Below are positions 1 to 7,171 of a DNA stretch of 18,717 bases, piece by piece. Every line of letters begins with the position of its first letter. The first letter of the stretch is position 1. The stretch is taken from the NCBI GenBank assembly GCA_002315995.1, contig DCHN01000093.1:17715-36431 (forward strand), read 5' to 3'. The stretch comes from Bacteroidales bacterium UBA1751 (GTDB lineage: Bacteria; Bacteroidota; Bacteroidia; Bacteroidales; UBA932). The position numbers and the translations under genes were made by a program. The notes beneath the pieces are model-generated. The model was not told the origin of the DNA, made no database searches, and saw nothing but the letters and a program-made list of their open reading frames with translations.

Positions 1-731
1 CACAGAAGGCAGATGATGGCCTGGTAAGACTCAACAAGTTCATTGCCAATAGCGGTATTTGCTCAAGAAGGGAGGCCGACGAATATATTGCTGCAGGCCT
101 TGTTACTGTGAACGGCGAAACTGTTACAGAACTCGGAACAAAAGTATCCTATTCAGATGACATCCGTTTCAACGGAGAGAGACTTCGTGGCGAGGAGAAG
201 GTCTACATAGTTATGAACAAACCGAAGGACTTCGTTACAACAGTAAGTGACCCGCATGCTGAAAATACCGTAGTTCAGCTCGTTGCAAACAAGTGCAAGG
301 AGAGGGTATATCCTGTTGGAAGGTTGGACAAGTCAACAACCGGAGTGCTTCTTCTTACAAATGACGGTGAACTTGCAGAGCAACTCACTCATCCATCATA
401 TCAGAAGAAGAAGATATATCAGGTTACTCTTGACAAGAATCTTAAAGGCAATGACTTTGCACAACTCATGGAGGGTATCACCTTGGAAGACGGCCCTATT
501 GCAGCCGATGACCTGCAGTATACATGCGATGACAAATCTGTTGTAGGCATAGAGATTCACTCGGGCAGGAACAGAATTGTAAGGCGTATGTTTGAGTCAT
601 TGGGATACAAGGTACGCAAGCTCGACCGCGTATATTTTGCAGGCCTTACAAAGAAGAACCTCAGACGCGGCGCATGGAGATTCCTCACCGAGCAGGAGGT
701 TGCAATGCTGAAGATGAACTCTTACAATTAG
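1..731 (+). CDS. rluB: rRNA pseudouridine synthase, RsuA/RluB family (5' end missing)
   Basis: Converts a specific uridine in ribosomal RNA to pseudouridine; the family acts on 23S or 16S rRNA in the cytoplasm. The open frame enters from the left edge (first complete codon at 3) and shows 242 residues. An S4 RNA-binding domain comes first (RLNKFI...SRREADEYI, about residues 9-33 of the visible part). The catalytic motif GRLDKSTTG follows, with the nucleophilic Asp near visible residue 109, then GRNRIVRRMF near 188-197, the usual C-terminal family signature. A GTG at 108 could serve as a start, but it lies inside the S4 domain, so the real start is upstream of the window. Bacteroidota members often carry a low-complexity N-terminal extension, which would lie outside. 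RluB rather than RluE/F or RsuA is inferred from the S4 domain and overall length and is not certain. Confidence 0.93.
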   Translation, partial: QKADDGLVRLNKFIANSGICSRREADEYIAAGLVTVNGETVTELGTKVSYSDDIRFNGERLRGEEKVYIVMNKPKDFVTTVSDPHAENTVVQLVANKCKERVYPVGRLDKSTTGVLLLTNDGELAEQLTHPSYQKKKIYQVTLDKNLKGNDFAQLMEGITLEDGPIAADDLQYTCDDKSVVGIEIHSGRNRIVRRMFESLGYKVRKLDRVYFAGLTKKNLRRGAWRFLTEQEVAMLKMNSYN

Positions 732-1016
732 GTTTTGTGAAACGAAATCGAGCATGAAATTTTTCATTTTGCCAAAGGCGAATATTAAAAATTTATGCGA
801 GAGTGCAGCGGAGCGGCTCTTAGACTTTTACAAAATTTTTTAATAGAATGAAAAAATAAGGAGATAAAGGTTGGCAAGTATTTTTGAAGATGTTTTGCTT
901 GGAAGAGGGAGTGTAGTGGGCTACACGACCGATGAGAAGTGAAAAACTGACCTAAAAGACGACGACAAGATTACCAAGTTCATTTTTGAGATTCACTAAA
1001 TAAACACTGATATATC
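732..1016. other. Non-coding spacer with hairpins and an imperfect direct repeat
   Basis: This 285-bp gap between rluB and era has no convincing gene. It holds a small hairpin at 768-782 (TTTGCC, loop AAA, GGCGAA), an AT-rich stretch, and a perfect 6-bp stem at 911-926 (GTGTAG, loop TGGG, CTACAC). An imperfect direct repeat starts at 875 and again at 975, with the core CAAGT followed by ATTTTTGA. From a TTG at 871, downstream of AGGAG, a frame of 23 codons runs to a TGA; read through that stop it continues to 997. This could be a degraded peptide or a structured RNA leader. A TATTTTTG at 879-886 resembles a Bacteroides -7 box, but I see no matching -33 TTTG. Confidence 0.5.
911..926. repeat. 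Perfect 6-bp stem-loop upstream of era
   Basis: GTGTAG, loop TGGG, CTACAC, in the rluB-era spacer about 90 bp before the era start. No T-run follows, so it does not look like an intrinsic terminator. It may be part of a structured leader or a dispersed intergenic element. Confidence 0.5.
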
Positions 1017-1898
1017 ATGTCACATAGAGCTGGATTCGTGAATATCATAGGCAATCCTAACGTGGGCAAGTCAACACTGATGAATGCCTTCGTTGGGGAG
1101 AAGCTTTCAATTGTCACCGCCAAGGCACAGACAACAAGGCACAGAATAATGGGAATTGTGAATGGTGAAGATTACCAAATAGTCTTTTCCGACACTCCCG
1201 GCATTCTCAAGCCAAGCTATATGCTCCAGCAGAGCATGCTTGACTTTGTAGATGGAGCCATTGGTGATGCGGATATTATTCTTTACGTAACCGATGTTGT
1301 GGAGAAGGGTGAGAAGAACAGGGAGTACATTGAAAAGCTCAACAATGTTGTCTGTCCTGTAATTCTTGTTGTTAACAAGATAGACCAATCTTCACAGGAG
1401 GAGGTTACTGCCCTCATAGCAAAGTGGAAGGAGCTGGTGCCAAAGGCGGAGATCTATCCGGCCAGTGCTAAAGAGAAGTTCAATCTCGACAATATTTTTT
1501 CACGTATAGTTGAGTTGCTTCCTCCTCAGCCTGCATGGTACGACAAGGATGTCTTCACCGATAAGAGCATGCGTTTCTTTGCATCCGAGATTATACGTGA
1601 GAAGATTCTTCTCAACTACAGTCAGGAGATTCCGTATTGCACTGAGGTGGTTATTGAGAGTTTCCACGAGGGTGAGGAGATGTATACAATAGAGGCTGTA
1701 ATAAACGTGATGCGAGAGTCGCAGAAGGGTATTATCATAGGTCCTAAGGGAATGGCCTTGAAGAAAGTGGGCACACAGGCGCGCAAGGATATGGAGAATT
1801 TCTTCGAAAAAAAGGTGTTCCTGAAGATGTTCGTGAAGGTTGATGCCGGGTGGCGCGAGAGTAAAAAGGAGTTGAAAAAGTTCGGGTATATTAATTAA
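1017..1898 (+). CDS. era: GTPase Era
   Basis: Essential GTPase that binds 16S rRNA near its 3' end and helps mature the 30S subunit. The 293-residue length is normal for the family. G1 GNPNVGKS is at 12-19, G2 Thr residues at 39-40, G3 DTPG at 59-62, G4 NKID at 120-123 and G5 SAK at 150-152. The C-terminal KH domain carries the GxxG loop as GPKG at 242-245. The ATG at 1017 gives the standard N-terminus just before G1; no Shine-Dalgarno is visible, which is ordinary for Bacteroidota. parC begins 14 bp after the stop, so the two are probably co-transcribed. In many Bacteroidales era lies beside fabH and der; neither flanks it here. Confidence 0.98.
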   Translation: MSHRAGFVNIIGNPNVGKSTLMNAFVGEKLSIVTAKAQTTRHRIMGIVNGEDYQIVFSDTPGILKPSYMLQQSMLDFVDGAIGDADIILYVTDVVEKGEKNREYIEKLNNVVCPVILVVNKIDQSSQEEVTALIAKWKELVPKAEIYPASAKEKFNLDNIFSRIVELLPPQPAWYDKDVFTDKSMRFFASEIIREKILLNYSQEIPYCTEVVIESFHEGEEMYTIEAVINVMRESQKGIIIGPKGMALKKVGTQARKDMENFFEKKVFLKMFVKVDAGWRESKKELKKFGYIN

Positions 1899-1912
1899 TA
1901 CTATTCAAACAG

Positions 1913-4732
1913 ATGGCAGAGGAATTTGATGAGAAGGATATCAAGGCCATAGCTTATGATGATTCAGCTATGGTTGAACAGGAAGAGGAGCAGGGAGCAG
2001 ATGAGAACAGGTTCAGCAAGTTTACTGCTGATGCATCCGGCAGCAGATACAAACTTACCGGAATGTATCAGGACTGGTTTCTCGACTATGCATCATATGT
2101 AATTCTCGACCGTGCCGTTCCGCATATTACAGATGGTCTGAAACCGGTTCAAAGACGTATTCTTCATGCAATGAAGATGATTGATGATGGCCGTTACAAC
2201 AAGGTGGCCAACATCATAGGTCAGACAATGCAGTACCATCCGCATGGAGATGCTTCAATTGGAGATGCACTTGTACAGCTTGGCCAGAAGGAGCTTCTCA
2301 TTGACTGTCAGGGAAACTGGGGAAACATACTTACAGGTGATGATGCTGCGGCTCCAAGATATATTGAGGCACGTTTGAGCAAGTTCGCTCTTGATGTTGT
2401 ATTCAATCCAAAGACTACCGAATGGGTTCCTTCATACGATGGCAGAAATCAGGAGCCGGTAAATCTTCCAGTCAAGTTTCCGCTTCTTCTTGCACAGGGT
2501 GCCGAGGGTATTGCAGTTGGTTTGGCGTCAAAGATTCTTCCGCACAACTTCAATGAGCTCATAGATGCTGCAATAAGCTATCTGCGTGGTGAGGAGTTTG
2601 AATTGTATCCCGATTTCCCTACAGGCGGTTTGATGGACTGCTCAAGGTACAACAGGGGTTTGCGCGGAGGTAGCATAAGGGTGCGTTCAAGGATTTCGAA
2701 GATAGACAAGAAGACCATTGCCATTACCGAGATTCCTTACGGCAAGAGCACATCAACCATAATAGAGAGTATTATAAAGGCTTCTGAAAAGGGAAAAATC
2801 AAGATAAAGAGGGTTGATGACAATACTGCCCAGAGTGCCGAGATTGTAATCACTCTTCCTAACGATGTCTCTCCGGACAAGACAATAGATGCACTCTATG
2901 CCTTTACCGACTGCGAGGTTTCAATATCGCCGAACTCCTGCGTTATTATGGAGAAGCACCCTCACTTCATGGGTGTTGACCGTATTCTCAAGTATAATGC
3001 AGATTATACCAAACATCTTCTCCAAACAGAGTTGAATATAAGGCTTGGAGAGTTGGAGAATGACTGGCACTGGTTCTCGCTTGAGAAGATATTCTTTGAG
3101 AACAAGGTCTACAGACTCCTTGAAAATGATTCAAAGAGCTGGGAGTATCAGCTGGAGGAGATATTTACCAAGATGCTCTATTACCAGAAGCTTCTCCATA
3201 GACCTATTACAATGGATGACATAAACAAACTGGTTGAAAAACCGGTGCGCAAGATATCCAAGTTTGACGTAAAGGAGGTTGAGGAGAAGATTCTCAAGGT
3301 TGAGAAGGAGATTGAGAAGATCAAAAGGGATCTCTCTGATATGGTAGCCTTCACCATAAAGTACTACAAAGGACTCAAGGAGAAGTATGGAGAACGCTTC
3401 CCACGCAATACCGAGATATGCTCGTTTGAAAATATTGAGGCCACCAAGGTTGCCGCTTCCAATGCCAAACTCTATGTTAACAGGGCTGAGGGCTTTGTTG
3501 GAATGGACCTGAAGAAGGATGAGTCGGCGGAGTTCGTGTGCGACTGCTCCGATATTGATGATGTAATTGTATTTACAAAGGACGGTAAGTTCAAGGTGTC
3601 CAAGATAAAGGATAAGGAGTTCTTCGGAAAGAACATCATACACGCCGATGTTTATGTAAAGAATGACAACAGAACAATTTACAATGTCATATATCGCGAT
3701 GGAAAGGTTGGTAACAGCTATGTCAAGCGTTTCACCGTACCTGCCATTACAAAGGATAAGGAGTATGATATAACTGCCGGTTCGCCTGATTCTCAGGTAC
3801 TCTGGTTTACGGCCAACCATAACGGCGAGGCTGAGATTGTAAAGGTATTCCTGCGGCCAAATCCTAAGGTGAAGAAACTCCTGCTGGAGTACAACTTTGC
3901 GGAGCTTTCAATAAAGGGCAGGGCTGCACGTGGAAATACACTTACCAAGCACTCTGTGCATAAGATTCAGCTCAAGACAAAGGGCGTTTCAACTCTTGGC
4001 GGCAAGAGGCTCTGGTTCGATACCGACGTGAACAGACTCAACGATCAGGGACATGGCATACTGCTGGGCGAGTTCCATGGGGGTGATCAAATACTTGCTG
4101 TGTTCAAGGATGGTACATATTATACCACCAATTATGATTTGAGCAACAAGTATCAGGGCGACATTCAGTTTATATGCAAGTTCAACGATTCAAAGTGCTA
4201 CAGTGCCCTCTATCTCGATGGCGAGTCTGGATTCATATATCTGAAGAGGTTCAGTTTTGAGAAGTCTGACAATATGCCTCAGCCATTCATATCAACGGCC
4301 AAAGGCTCCGCTCTTCTTGAAATAGTTGGTTATGGCGAGCCGAAGGTTGAGATTATTTTTGGCGGAAGGCACGAAGGACGCCCTTCTGAAATAGTTGATG
4401 CTATAGATTTCATTGCTCAGAAGAGCTTCAGGGCAAAGGGAAAGAGACTCTCATATTTCGATATAGGTAAGGCATCATTTGTACCTGTGGAGGAGTCTGA
4501 AGATGATTTGGGTGAGGCTACTGAGTTGGACGAGGATGCTGTAATGGATGATACTCCTGCTGAAACCGGAGATAATGCCGCTGATTTTACCAAGCCTGAG
4601 AATATGGTTGGTAAAGATGATTCCGGAAATTTGGATGTAAATAAGGTAGATGCGGAGAGTGTTGAAAAGGTTGCTCTGTTTGATATGGGAGATGTTATCT
4701 TCGATGATGACTCCCAGCCTACACTCTTCTAG
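1913..4732 (+). CDS. parC: DNA topoisomerase IV subunit A (ParC/GyrA family)
   Basis: Catalytic subunit of a type IIA topoisomerase that cuts and rejoins both DNA strands, probably with ParE, to decatenate chromosomes. In 939 residues one sees the breakage-reunion domain (YASYVILDRAVPHITDGLKPVQRR, split here by residues 59-82), the catalytic Arg149-Tyr150 in APRYIEARL, a charged coiled-coil stretch around 445-500, a beta-pinwheel C-terminal domain, and an acidic tail from about 860 onward. No canonical GyrA box (QRRGGKG) is present, which favours ParC over GyrA. The residue aligning with E. coli GyrA Ser83 is Ala114 in HPHGDASIGD, and Asp118 aligns with Asp87; this could affect fluoroquinolone response but is probably usual for this lineage. 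aroK starts 2 bp after the stop. Confidence 0.94.
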   Translation: MAEEFDEKDIKAIAYDDSAMVEQEEEQGADENRFSKFTADASGSRYKLTGMYQDWFLDYASYVILDRAVPHITDGLKPVQRRILHAMKMIDDGRYNKVANIIGQTMQYHPHGDASIGDALVQLGQKELLIDCQGNWGNILTGDDAAAPRYIEARLSKFALDVVFNPKTTEWVPSYDGRNQEPVNLPVKFPLLLAQGAEGIAVGLASKILPHNFNELIDAAISYLRGEEFELYPDFPTGGLMDCSRYNRGLRGGSIRVRSRISKIDKKTIAITEIPYGKSTSTIIESIIKASEKGKIKIKRVDDNTAQSAEIVITLPNDVSPDKTIDALYAFTDCEVSISPNSCVIMEKHPHFMGVDRILKYNADYTKHLLQTELNIRLGELENDWHWFSLEKIFFENKVYRLLENDSKSWEYQLEEIFTKMLYYQKLLHRPITMDDINKLVEKPVRKISKFDVKEVEEKILKVEKEIEKIKRDLSDMVAFTIKYYKGLKEKYGERFPRNTEICSFENIEATKVAASNAKLYVNRAEGFVGMDLKKDESAEFVCDCSDIDDVIVFTKDGKFKVSKIKDKEFFGKNIIHADVYVKNDNRTIYNVIYRDGKVGNSYVKRFTVPAITKDKEYDITAGSPDSQVLWFTANHNGEAEIVKVFLRPNPKVKKLLLEYNFAELSIKGRAARGNTLTKHSVHKIQLKTKGVSTLGGKRLWFDTDVNRLNDQGHGILLGEFHGGDQILAVFKDGTYYTTNYDLSNKYQGDIQFICKFNDSKCYSALYLDGESGFIYLKRFSFEKSDNMPQPFISTAKGSALLEIVGYGEPKVEIIFGGRHEGRPSEIVDAIDFIAQKSFRAKGKRLSYFDIGKASFVPVEESEDDLGEATELDEDAVMDDTPAETGDNAADFTKPENMVGKDDSGNLDVNKVDAESVEKVALFDMGDVIFDDDSQPTLF

Positions 4733-4734
4733 AT

Positions 4735-5268
4735 ATGATAATAGCTCTTTGTGGATTTATGGGTGCCGGGAAGAGCACTGTGGGCAAGTATCTTGCCTCT
4801 CTGCTCTGCTGCGAGCAGATAGATCTTGACGCCTACATCTGCAAAAGGGAGGGGAAAAGCGTTCCTGAAATCTTTGATGCTGTGGGAGAAACCGGTTTTC
4901 GCGCTGCCGAAGGGGAGTGCCTGAGGGAGATTGTTGAAAGATACTCATCAGCATCTTCTCCTGACGCTGTTTCGTGTGTTCTATCGCTTGGAGGGGGCGC
5001 TCCACTGAACCCTATGTGTTTTGATTTGATATGTAAAGGCACAATGTGCTTCTATCTTAAGGTTCCTGTTGAGTTGCTTCAGACGCGTCTTATAAAGAAC
5101 CACGCGCAGCGGCCGCTTCTTGCCGGAAAGAGTCTGCAGGAGCTCAAGGCGTATGTGGAGGAGAAGGTGGCGCAGCGGGAGGATATCTATCGCAAGTGCT
5201 CAAAAAGAGTCATAGATACAGCGGGCAAGAGCATAGAGCAAATTGCATTTGAAATTGCAAATTTCTGA
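4735..5268 (+). CDS. aroK: Shikimate kinase
   Basis: Phosphorylates shikimate to shikimate 3-phosphate with ATP in the chorismate/aromatic amino acid pathway. It has 177 residues, a normal length. The Walker A loop GFMGAGKS is at 7-14, and the shikimate-binding elements are Asp32 (in DLDAY), Arg56 (GFRAAE) and the Gly86-Gly88 triplet (SLGGGAP). The lid Arg126 lies in RPLLAG. The ATG is 2 bp after the parC stop, a spacing that suggests translation coupled to parC. A 68-bp gap with no clear promoter separates it from the deacetylase gene downstream. Confidence 0.95.
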   Translation: MIIALCGFMGAGKSTVGKYLASLLCCEQIDLDAYICKREGKSVPEIFDAVGETGFRAAEGECLREIVERYSSASSPDAVSCVLSLGGGAPLNPMCFDLICKGTMCFYLKVPVELLQTRLIKNHAQRPLLAGKSLQELKAYVEEKVAQREDIYRKCSKRVIDTAGKSIEQIAFEIANF

Positions 5269-5336
5269 CTATAGGGAGTGCTTACACGTTGGGATGCATA
5301 AATGCTATAATTAAGGATTCAATATAAAAGCAGGAT

Positions 5337-6056
5337 ATGAAAAGGATTTTTTTGGTTTTCGCGCTCATGGCAGCGGTCGTTTTTTCTGCTGATGCGCAGG
5401 ATATTATGGGAGGTCACTACAAGAAGGCACTTGTTATTGGAGCACATCCCGATGACCCTGAATCAATGTGCGGCGGCACAATGCTCAAACTCAAGGAGCA
5501 GGGATGTGAGGTGGTCTGCGTCTATTTCACTCAAGGCGAGGGCGGCATTCCTGGCAAGAGCGAGGAGGAGGCGCGTGAAATACGCCACGGTGAGGCACTC
5601 AACTCCTGCGCGGTTATGGGTATCCGTCCAATTTTCATGACACAGATAGACGGCCGCTCTGAAATAAACAAGGCGCGTTACGACGAAATGAAAGCCGTAA
5701 TTGAGGCGGAAAAGCCTGATCTTGTTATTACCCACTGGCCGATAGATTCCCATCGCGACCACCGCAACTGCGCCATTCTGGTGTATGATTCGTGGAGAAG
5801 AACCGGCTACTCTTTTGACCTCTTCTACGTTGAGGTAATGACCGGCAACCAGACACAGAACTTCAATCCTGACAGCTATGTCGATATCACTTCGGTAAGG
5901 GAGAAGAAACTTGAGGCGTACCTCTGCCACAAGAGCCAGAACCTTGAGAAGAATATTGCCGGTTACCACGACCCTATGGAGCGCATGCGCGGTATGGAGT
6001 TCCATTGTCAGTGGGCTGAAGCCTTCATACGCCAAATAGGACCCGGGAAAAAGTAG
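5337..6056 (+). CDS. Secreted PIG-L (LmbE) family deacetylase
   Basis: Zinc-dependent de-N-acetylase family; members remove acetyl groups from N-acetylglucosamine-containing substrates. The 239-residue product begins with a Sec signal peptide (positive MKR, hydrophobic core to about 18, likely cleavage near SADA/Q at 17-21), so it should act in the periplasm or outside the cell. Zinc ligands are in AHPDDPE (His37, Asp40) and SHRDH (His139, His142), and Asp39 is the likely catalytic base. Secretion argues against cytosolic roles such as bacillithiol synthesis (BshB). The substrate cannot be told from sequence. The truncated AlaX-like gene begins 4 bp after the stop. Confidence 0.92.
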   Translation: MKRIFLVFALMAAVVFSADAQDIMGGHYKKALVIGAHPDDPESMCGGTMLKLKEQGCEVVCVYFTQGEGGIPGKSEEEAREIRHGEALNSCAVMGIRPIFMTQIDGRSEINKARYDEMKAVIEAEKPDLVITHWPIDSHRDHRNCAILVYDSWRRTGYSFDLFYVEVMTGNQTQNFNPDSYVDITSVREKKLEAYLCHKSQNLEKNIAGYHDPMERMRGMEFHCQWAEAFIRQIGPGKK

Positions 6057-6060
6057 CCAT

Positions 6061-6363
6061 ATGGAAGAACCGATTCTTAACGCACACAACAAGGCTGAAT
6101 ACGAGCCGGCTCATACGGCAGAACATATTTTAAACCGTACAATGGTTAACATGTTCGGATGCCCGCGCTCAAAGAATGCGCATATTGAGCGCAAGAAGTG
6201 CAAATGTGATTACCAGTTGAATCAGATTCCTACTGATGAGCTGGCGTCAGAATATCTTGTAGGGGTACTTGATTTCGCAGAGGAAGAGGGCGTTGCCGGG
6301 AACGGAGGTGCCGGCGGCACAGCGGTTGCGGGCGGAGAGCATTTCCGCTATCCACTCGGGTGA
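6061..6363 (+). pseudogene. Truncated AlaX-like alanyl-tRNA-editing (SAD domain) gene
   Basis: About the first 60 residues match the start of the free-standing threonyl/alanyl-tRNA synthetase second additional domain family, which clears mischarged tRNA. The zinc motif HTAEH is at residues 18-22, followed by a conserved basic stretch (CPRSKNAHIERKKCKCDY). The resemblance stops near residue 62 (about 6246), exactly where the minus-strand truA coding sequence ends. The remaining ~38 codons are the antisense of truA and read as low-complexity Gly/Ala/Glu. The second half of the domain, with the CxxxH-type zinc ligands, is missing, so editing activity is unlikely. Family members are about 150 residues (from memory). 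The frame is open to 6363 and might still be translated, 4 bp downstream of the deacetylase gene. I call it a gene remnant. Confidence 0.72.
6165..6192. repeat. 8-bp inverted repeat inside the AlaX remnant
   Basis: GCGCTCAA at 6165-6172 and TTGAGCGC at 6185-6192 are perfect reverse complements, with a 12-base loop that itself contains the palindrome ATGCGCAT (6176-6183). It falls in the codons for the conserved PRSKNAHIER stretch, so it may simply be a coding coincidence. No T-run follows. It could slow or process the transcript coming from the deacetylase gene. Confidence 0.5.
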
Positions 6364-7014
6364 GTGCTTGCCTGTGCCAACTTCAAGAAGGGAGCCCACC
6401 ATTGCTCGCACCATGTTCCTTAGAAAGCGGTTTGCGCGTACTTCGAAGTAGTATGCCCTACTGGAGATAGCGGAACTCTCTATCTTATGCCACTTGGCGT
6501 AGGTGACATTGCAGATGGAGTTCGTGTTGCCGCCGCGCAGTTTCTCAAGGGAGGAGAAGTCCTGAGTGCCGAGGAAGTGCTCTGCGGCGCGGTTCATTGC
6601 GTCAACATCCAGTTCGCGGGCGTGAATCTGATATGAGAACTCCTCAAGAAAAGGCTCTTTTCCCAGATGTATGTAGTAACGGTAGCATCTTTCAATGGCA
6701 TCGAAGCGTGCGTGGGCATCGTCGGCCACCTGCGCAATGTTGTTAATGGCTATTGATTTTGGCAGAATGGCATTTAATTTGTAGCATATATAGGCCGGCT
6801 CCATTTGAAGGGGCTCGGAGGTGTCAAAGTGTGCAACATAGTTTATGGCATTTACGGCAGTATCTGTTCTGCCGGCGCCTGTAACCTTGATTTCCTCGTG
6901 AAACAGCGTTGAGAGGGCATCCTGAAGGGTTTGCTGAACAGATGAGGCATTATCCTGAATCTGCCATCCGCAAAACGGGGCGCCGTTGTAAGAAATAGAG
7001 AGGAAATATCGCAT
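6247..7014 (-). CDS. truA: tRNA pseudouridine synthase A (TruA)
   Basis: Makes pseudouridine at tRNA positions 38-40 in the anticodon stem-loop. It has 255 residues with family features in order: start MRYFLSISYNGAPFCGWQIQ, the catalytic motif GAGRTD with Asp51, RCYRYYIH in the middle, and the C-terminal GTSVPGNALFL. The residues after the catalytic Asp are TAVNA rather than the more usual xGVHA; the nucleophile is intact, so activity is still expected. The C-terminus looks complete (ending YPYKIF), which places the deletion boundary on the AlaX side of the junction. A Bacteroides-type -7 box (TATCTTTG, 7071 down to 7064) lies 50 bp upstream and is shared back-to-back with moxR. Confidence 0.96.
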   Translation of the reverse strand: MRYFLSISYNGAPFCGWQIQDNASSVQQTLQDALSTLFHEEIKVTGAGRTDTAVNAINYVAHFDTSEPLQMEPAYICYKLNAILPKSIAINNIAQVADDAHARFDAIERCYRYYIHLGKEPFLEEFSYQIHARELDVDAMNRAAEHFLGTQDFSSLEKLRGGNTNSICNVTYAKWHKIESSAISSRAYYFEVRANRFLRNMVRAMVGSLLEVGTGKHSPEWIAEMLSARNRCAAGTSVPGNALFLCEIKYPYKIF

Positions 7015-7055
7015 ATTTTGTTAATTTTGGAGGTTTTTTTGGCTTCGAGGCTGAA

Positions 7056-7063
7056 TATTTTTG
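7056..7063 (+). promoter_or_regulatory. Putative -7 box for the moxR-bat operon
   Basis: TATTTTTG matches TAnnTTTG and lies about 108 bp before the moxR start. TTTG tetramers occur upstream at 7026-7029 and 7038-7041, but their spacing (26 and 14 bp) is not the usual 19-21. It is the only full -7 consensus match I found in the upstream gap that leaves an ordinary leader. The implied ~100-nt leader is AT-rich and holds no ORF or riboswitch that I can recognise. Confidence 0.4.
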
Positions 7064-7071
7064 CAAAGATA
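7064..7071 (-). promoter_or_regulatory. Putative -7 box for truA
   Basis: Reading the minus strand, TATCTTTG matches the Bacteroides -7 consensus TAnnTTTG exactly and lies about 50 bp before the truA ATG. No good TTTG -33 element is seen 19-21 bp upstream, so the call rests on the -7 box and position. It abuts the moxR-directed box. Confidence 0.45.
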
Positions 7072-7171
7072 CTCCTTGAAGGTGAAATTCATGGTTCTTT
7101 GCAAAAGAATTTGGGTGCTGAAAAATAAAAATGGTTTTGAAATACAGTAAAAATTATAATATCAAACGTTT

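Noticed and set aside
108..110. GTG start for the pseudouridine synthase
   Set aside because: The frame upstream encodes the S4 domain, so the gene continues past the left edge.
2240..2270. Ala114 in ParC as an acquired quinolone-resistance change
   Set aside because: HPHGDASIGD is probably the normal form in Bacteroidota ParC, so resistance cannot be claimed from it.
3131..3820. 229-codon minus-strand ORF inside parC
   Set aside because: It lies wholly within a conserved topoisomerase frame and its translation shows no domain or start signal.
5463..6092. 209-codon minus-strand ORF opposite the deacetylase gene
   Set aside because: Antisense of a gene with clear catalytic motifs; no promoter or recognisable product.
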